A stretch of DNA of 64,000 bases, from contig NC_134769.1 of NCBI RefSeq assembly GCF_050436995.1, forward strand, positions 8,593,001-8,657,000. Reading direction: 5' to 3'. This DNA comes from Anticarsia gemmatalis. Its lineage: Eukaryota > Arthropoda > Insecta > Lepidoptera > Erebidae. Under the pieces are notes generated by a model. That model was not told where the DNA came from and ran no database searches. It saw only the letters and a list, made by a program, of their open reading frames with translations. The translations under genes were made by a program, and so were the position numbers. Shown here piece after piece: positions 61,201 through 64,000 of this stretch (position 1 is its first letter; each line of letters opens with the position of its first letter).

Positions 61201-63537
61201 ATTTGACCTATAATACGCTCGGCGCGTCATCCGTCCGATGTCAGCAAATCCTAAGTTAGTAATATTATACGTACCGACAGCAATGAACGGCGGCCACACG
61301 TTGATAGGCAGCAGGTACACGTAGTTGTTCTGCAGCAGACCGCGCGTGCAGGACGCGGCGGTCAGCACGCTGAGCGCCACGTACGACACGCACGTGAACA
61401 GCAGCGCCGCCAGCGTGCCCAGCGGGATGCTGCGGGACGGGTTCTTTAACTCGCCTGGGGAGAAACGAATATTACTGTTTGTAGTCATCTTGTAAATGCG
61501 AAAAACAGTCTGTATGCTTAGCTTTAAAAGAAAATTGAACCTGTTTTGGATAAAATTACGTACATGTATAGTTTAAAATTTTATCTATAGAATAATATTT
61601 ATTAAAAAATGAGCTAAATATAAATTCTTTTTTATAATATGTCAGTGATGTTTTTAAAAACAGTGCAGAGGACTCTTAACCGGCGATTCTGTTTGCGAAG
61701 ATGTATAGCAGAGCATGTATTCTTTCGCGAAAACATGTTGTCAATGGATGTCTACTTCATTTGGAAAACCTGACAATATTTGGAAGTTTGGGCAGCAGTG
61801 GCGATGTGGGTTATTGGCGTAGAAATCTGGGATACAAGTATAATTGAAACAGGACTACGAATGAAGAAATAATACCGCTGCGACTCAGCACGATAATCGC
61901 CTATAAAATAATAGGCTCGAAACCCAGCCAAGAGATGTTGCCTGAGCTTTTTCTGTCAAATTCTTTGTGATTGCCTAAAATCAGGAGGACCTTAGTGTCA
62001 AATGTTATCTAGGAGGTAAAAAATTGACTTACCACTCATATTAGCTCCAGCCATGACTCCAGTCAACCCAGTGAACAGCACTCCGAAGACAGAGGCGAAG
62101 TCGACCAGCTGCCCATCAGCGGTAGTGTAGTCCCTCCCATACTGAGGGTACAGGTTCTCATACAGCGTGGCGGAACTGAGACCCGTGTAGTTGAAGGTTG
62201 TTGACGCGTTCATTAGCTGGTTCGTGTCCGGTTTGGGTATCTGAAAATATATAAAAATAGCTTGTTAATGTCCCACTGATCGGCAAGAGTCTCCTTACAA
62301 ATGATTGTGAAAATAAGTTGGTAAGCCTAAAACTTCCGTGCTGATCAAATTCTCCAAAAAAGCAGTGTAAAGAGAAAAAAAGCCTTTAGCTGTTAAATGT
62401 TACAGACAGATAAACTTCTTCATTTACATATACAAAAATGAATAATTAGTCTTTAAATACAAATAAAACTCTTTCGTTACTGAGTGACTAACTAACTGAC
62501 TGATGGACAACGCACAATCAAAACTACTGAGCAAAACTTGCAATTTGATATGAAGATTCCTTAGGAAGTGTACAGGAGAACTACTACAGATTTTGTTAAT
62601 TCCACCCAAAAGAGGGTGAAAGACGCAGGTATGGAACGCTAGTAAGACATAAGAAACCTTACCTCTTGAGGAGCCGTCACAAAAAAGCTGATGAAGGCAC
62701 TACTCAGACAGACCAGCATGGTGACCCATATGGCCAGGCTGGTCCTCGCGAACAGCGACGCGCCGGCCAGGGACACGCCCAGACCGATCGCGTTGAGGAT
62801 CGACCGGTACAGGAAGCGGTACCACCAGCCGTCTGGGATTCCCGGGTTCGAACCTACTAGGTAACCTGGAAGTAAAGTAAATATGGGTTAGATACTAGTC
62901 GATAGAACTTTGGTCGCGTGGAAAGCTTTTTTTTGTTTGAAATGTATTGATGCTATTGTATTATTAATGCGATGCAGGCACTTATAATACAATAGTGCTG
63001 TCACTCGAACTACAAGTTTTATCAGAGTCGACGTAGTTTTAACGTGATCGAGCAACAAACATTGAACTCTCTTCTCAAATAACGCTACATAAGACAGGTC
63101 AGGTGCATAACCGACAATTAGGACAATTCACCAAGTGAATTCACACAGCGCCACAAAAGTAGTTACATCAATTCTGTGCTTAGCACAGCGTACACCTGAG
63201 CTGTAGCCCTTTGTAACACATAAATGTACTGACTAGCTAGACTTCAAGGTACGTTTATTTTTATGTGTAACAAAAATAAATGGTTTAACCCCCGTTTCCG
63301 AGGTACAGGTAAAATGACTGAATGAATAGATAAACTATCGCTAAATGTACCTCAGAATTCGGGCATAAATGGTTTAAATATCAATAGTTATGGAATACTC
63401 ACCATTAGGTCCGAAGTTCTCTACCAGTGCTTCAGTACATGCTGATATACATAACGCAGAAGACACCACGTTGGCGAAGAAGAATAGAGTTCCCACCGCA
63501 CCACCGAACTCGGGACCTAACGTTCTACTTATCATAA
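52246..63537 (-). CDS. SLC12A9: SLC12A9-type cation-chloride cotransporter family protein (5' end outside window)
   Basis: Sixteen exons, complement(join(52246..52326, 52665..52794, 53235..53329, 53733..53857, 54311..54507, 54904..55095, 55799..55947, 56484..56591, 56954..57085, 57607..57808, 59760..59961, 60399..60488, 61275..61454, 62033..62240, 62663..62865, 63403..63537)). All junctions are GT-AG and phase-consistent, giving 808 C-terminal residues. The first exon here needs two bases to complete a codon started further right; the N-terminus (cytosolic tail and first TMs) is missing. Diagnostic segments: SRTLGPEFGG, TGVMAGANMSG then ELKNPSRSIPLGT, SLSQALIFHQVRKYLLLLD, VKFWRPQMLLLVASPR, KYIDVW, and the C-terminus DLPPTILVRGLKSVTSTSL. 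These match the SLC12A9 (CCC9) branch rather than NKCC or KCC. Known role of the family member: a membrane protein that interacts with or modulates cotransporters; its transport substrate is uncertain. The large extracellular loop carries NASTTFNYTG with N-glycosylation sequons. Confidence 0.93.
53413..53668 (-). mobile_element. SINE A in an SLC12A9 intron, full length
   Basis: It runs from AATGTCCCACTGTTGGGC to the tRNA-like head (GGGTTCGAACTGCAACC ... CTCGGCTATCAC) between exons 53329 and 53733, in the same orientation as the gene. Confidence 0.7.
54770..54870. repeat. Short second block of the same minisatellite
   Basis: Five or six weaker units (for example GGTCTAGGAGACCAC) lie in the next intron downstream in the gene, just beyond exon 54904..55095. 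Confidence 0.6.
55211..55757. repeat. Degenerate 15-16-bp minisatellite in an SLC12A9 intron
   Basis: About 30 units with a plus-strand consensus close to GGGACCACGGTCTAG fill the intron between exons 55095 and 55799, ending about 40 nt from the exon. The units vary in length and base, so the array is old or fast evolving. No long open frame runs through it. Confidence 0.85.
56632..56815 (+). mobile_element. LINE-tail-like repeat in an SLC12A9 intron
   Basis: CTGGCCAAGTGCGAGTTGG, then TCGCGCACGAAGGGTTCC, then GCGGCAACGGAAATACATC; a widely recurring lepidopteran 3' end. Relatives at 29805-29960 and 37770-37965. Confidence 0.55.
57842..59430. other. Large SLC12A9 intron filled by repeat sequence
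   Basis: It begins TAGCTTTTTCCCGTGAATTC (57844) and carries the inverted counterpart GGACGAAATCGTGGGATGAA at about 59401-59420. The interior is AT-rich with no supported exon. It probably holds one or two degraded LINE-type insertions in opposite orientations. Confidence 0.45.
63286..63367. mobile_element. Palindromic MITE, shortened copy
   Basis: The arms CCCCCGTTTCCGAGGTAC and CTAAATGTACCTCAG of the 25462-25579 family are present, with one arm deleted internally. It lies 35 nt from exon 63403..63537. Confidence 0.6.
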
Positions 63538-64000
63538 CTGAATATTTGTTAAGGTTATCATAATGTTGTTGGTAAATGGCCAAATAATACAAACAAAACA
63601 CTTAAATCATCAAAATTATCTAAATATACATAACTCAACAGTGACTGATTGACTTACAAAGTGATCTATCATCGAACGGCCCAAACCTCTGGACGGATCA
63701 AGCTGAATATTGGCATGCAGGTAGATGTTATGACGTAGGCATCCGCTAAGAAAAGATTTTGATCAATTTTACCGCCAAGGCAATAAAATAATGGATGAGA
63801 GTTTACATGAAAATTCAGTCCTAAGTCACAAACCACGCGGAAGAAGTCGCACGCAAAAGGTAGTCAATAATATAATGATAAAATTTAACCCATTAATGTC
63901 CCACTTTAGGCATGCAAGGTTTCCTCACGATGTTTTCCTTCACCGTTGGAGCACGTGATAACTATTTCTAATACACACATAACTTCGAAAAGTCATTGGT
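63538..64000. other. Partial SLC12A9 intron running off the window
   Basis: It contains a dispersed element at about 63628-63870 matching 1430-1690 (shared GCAGGTAGATGTTATGACGT) and a minus SINE A from 63887 cut by the right edge. The preceding exon of SLC12A9 is not in the window. Confidence 0.55.

Noticed and set aside
61042..61274. C-terminal extension of the SLC12A9 exon at 61275-61454
   Set aside because: A clear GTACGT donor at 61274 and phase agreement with the next exon (60488) show that this is intron read-through.

Overview
The window is lepidopteran nuclear DNA, most likely from a noctuid-like moth. It is AT-rich and intron-containing with consensus splice sites. It is crowded with tRNA-derived SINEs, 5S-rRNA-like SINEs, LINE tails and MITEs of the kind seen in moth genomes. 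The species call is an inference from gene families and repeat style, not from a search.

The left two thirds (about 5.9-47.9 kb) hold four tandem plus-strand MFS sugar-transporter genes of the Tret1-like type. All share one architecture: a tiny first exon ending in Lys-Gln at phase 0, a second exon of exactly 136 nt, and a long third exon. They form two paralogue pairs, A (5.9-8.1 and 13.0-15.4 kb) and B (18.3-24.5 and 26.4-47.9 kb). In all four the TM7 sugar-binding motif typical of Tret1/GLUT proteins is degenerate, strongly so in pair A.

The fourth transporter has a 16.8-kb second intron. Two genes lie inside it on the opposite strand. One encodes a 990-residue acidic protein with an N-terminal CxxC...HxxxC module, about ten copies of a 42-residue Asp/Asn/Gln/Lys-rich repeat, and a globular C-terminus that looks DUF4780-like. 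The other encodes a putative 273-residue protein with a related CxxC...HxxxC module. A candidate alternative first exon for transporter 4 and a candidate 5' UTR exon of the acidic-protein gene point away from each other at about 45.6-46.4 kb, so a divergent promoter there is possible.

The right part (52.2-63.5 kb, minus strand) is a 16-exon partial gene for an SLC12A9-type cation-chloride cotransporter family protein. Its 5' exons lie beyond the right edge. Two of its introns carry a degenerate 15-16-bp minisatellite whose unit matches a stretch of the coding exon between them.

The intergenic stretches (1-5.9, 8.1-13.0, 15.4-18.3, 24.5-26.4 and 47.9-52.2 kb) show no convincing coding exon. 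They hold SINE, MITE and foldback elements. The clearest are a 0.47-kb foldback element with 93-bp inverted ends at 0.8-1.3 kb, a CpG-rich MITE present twice, a mariner-like MITE present twice, and several 5S-like SINEs.
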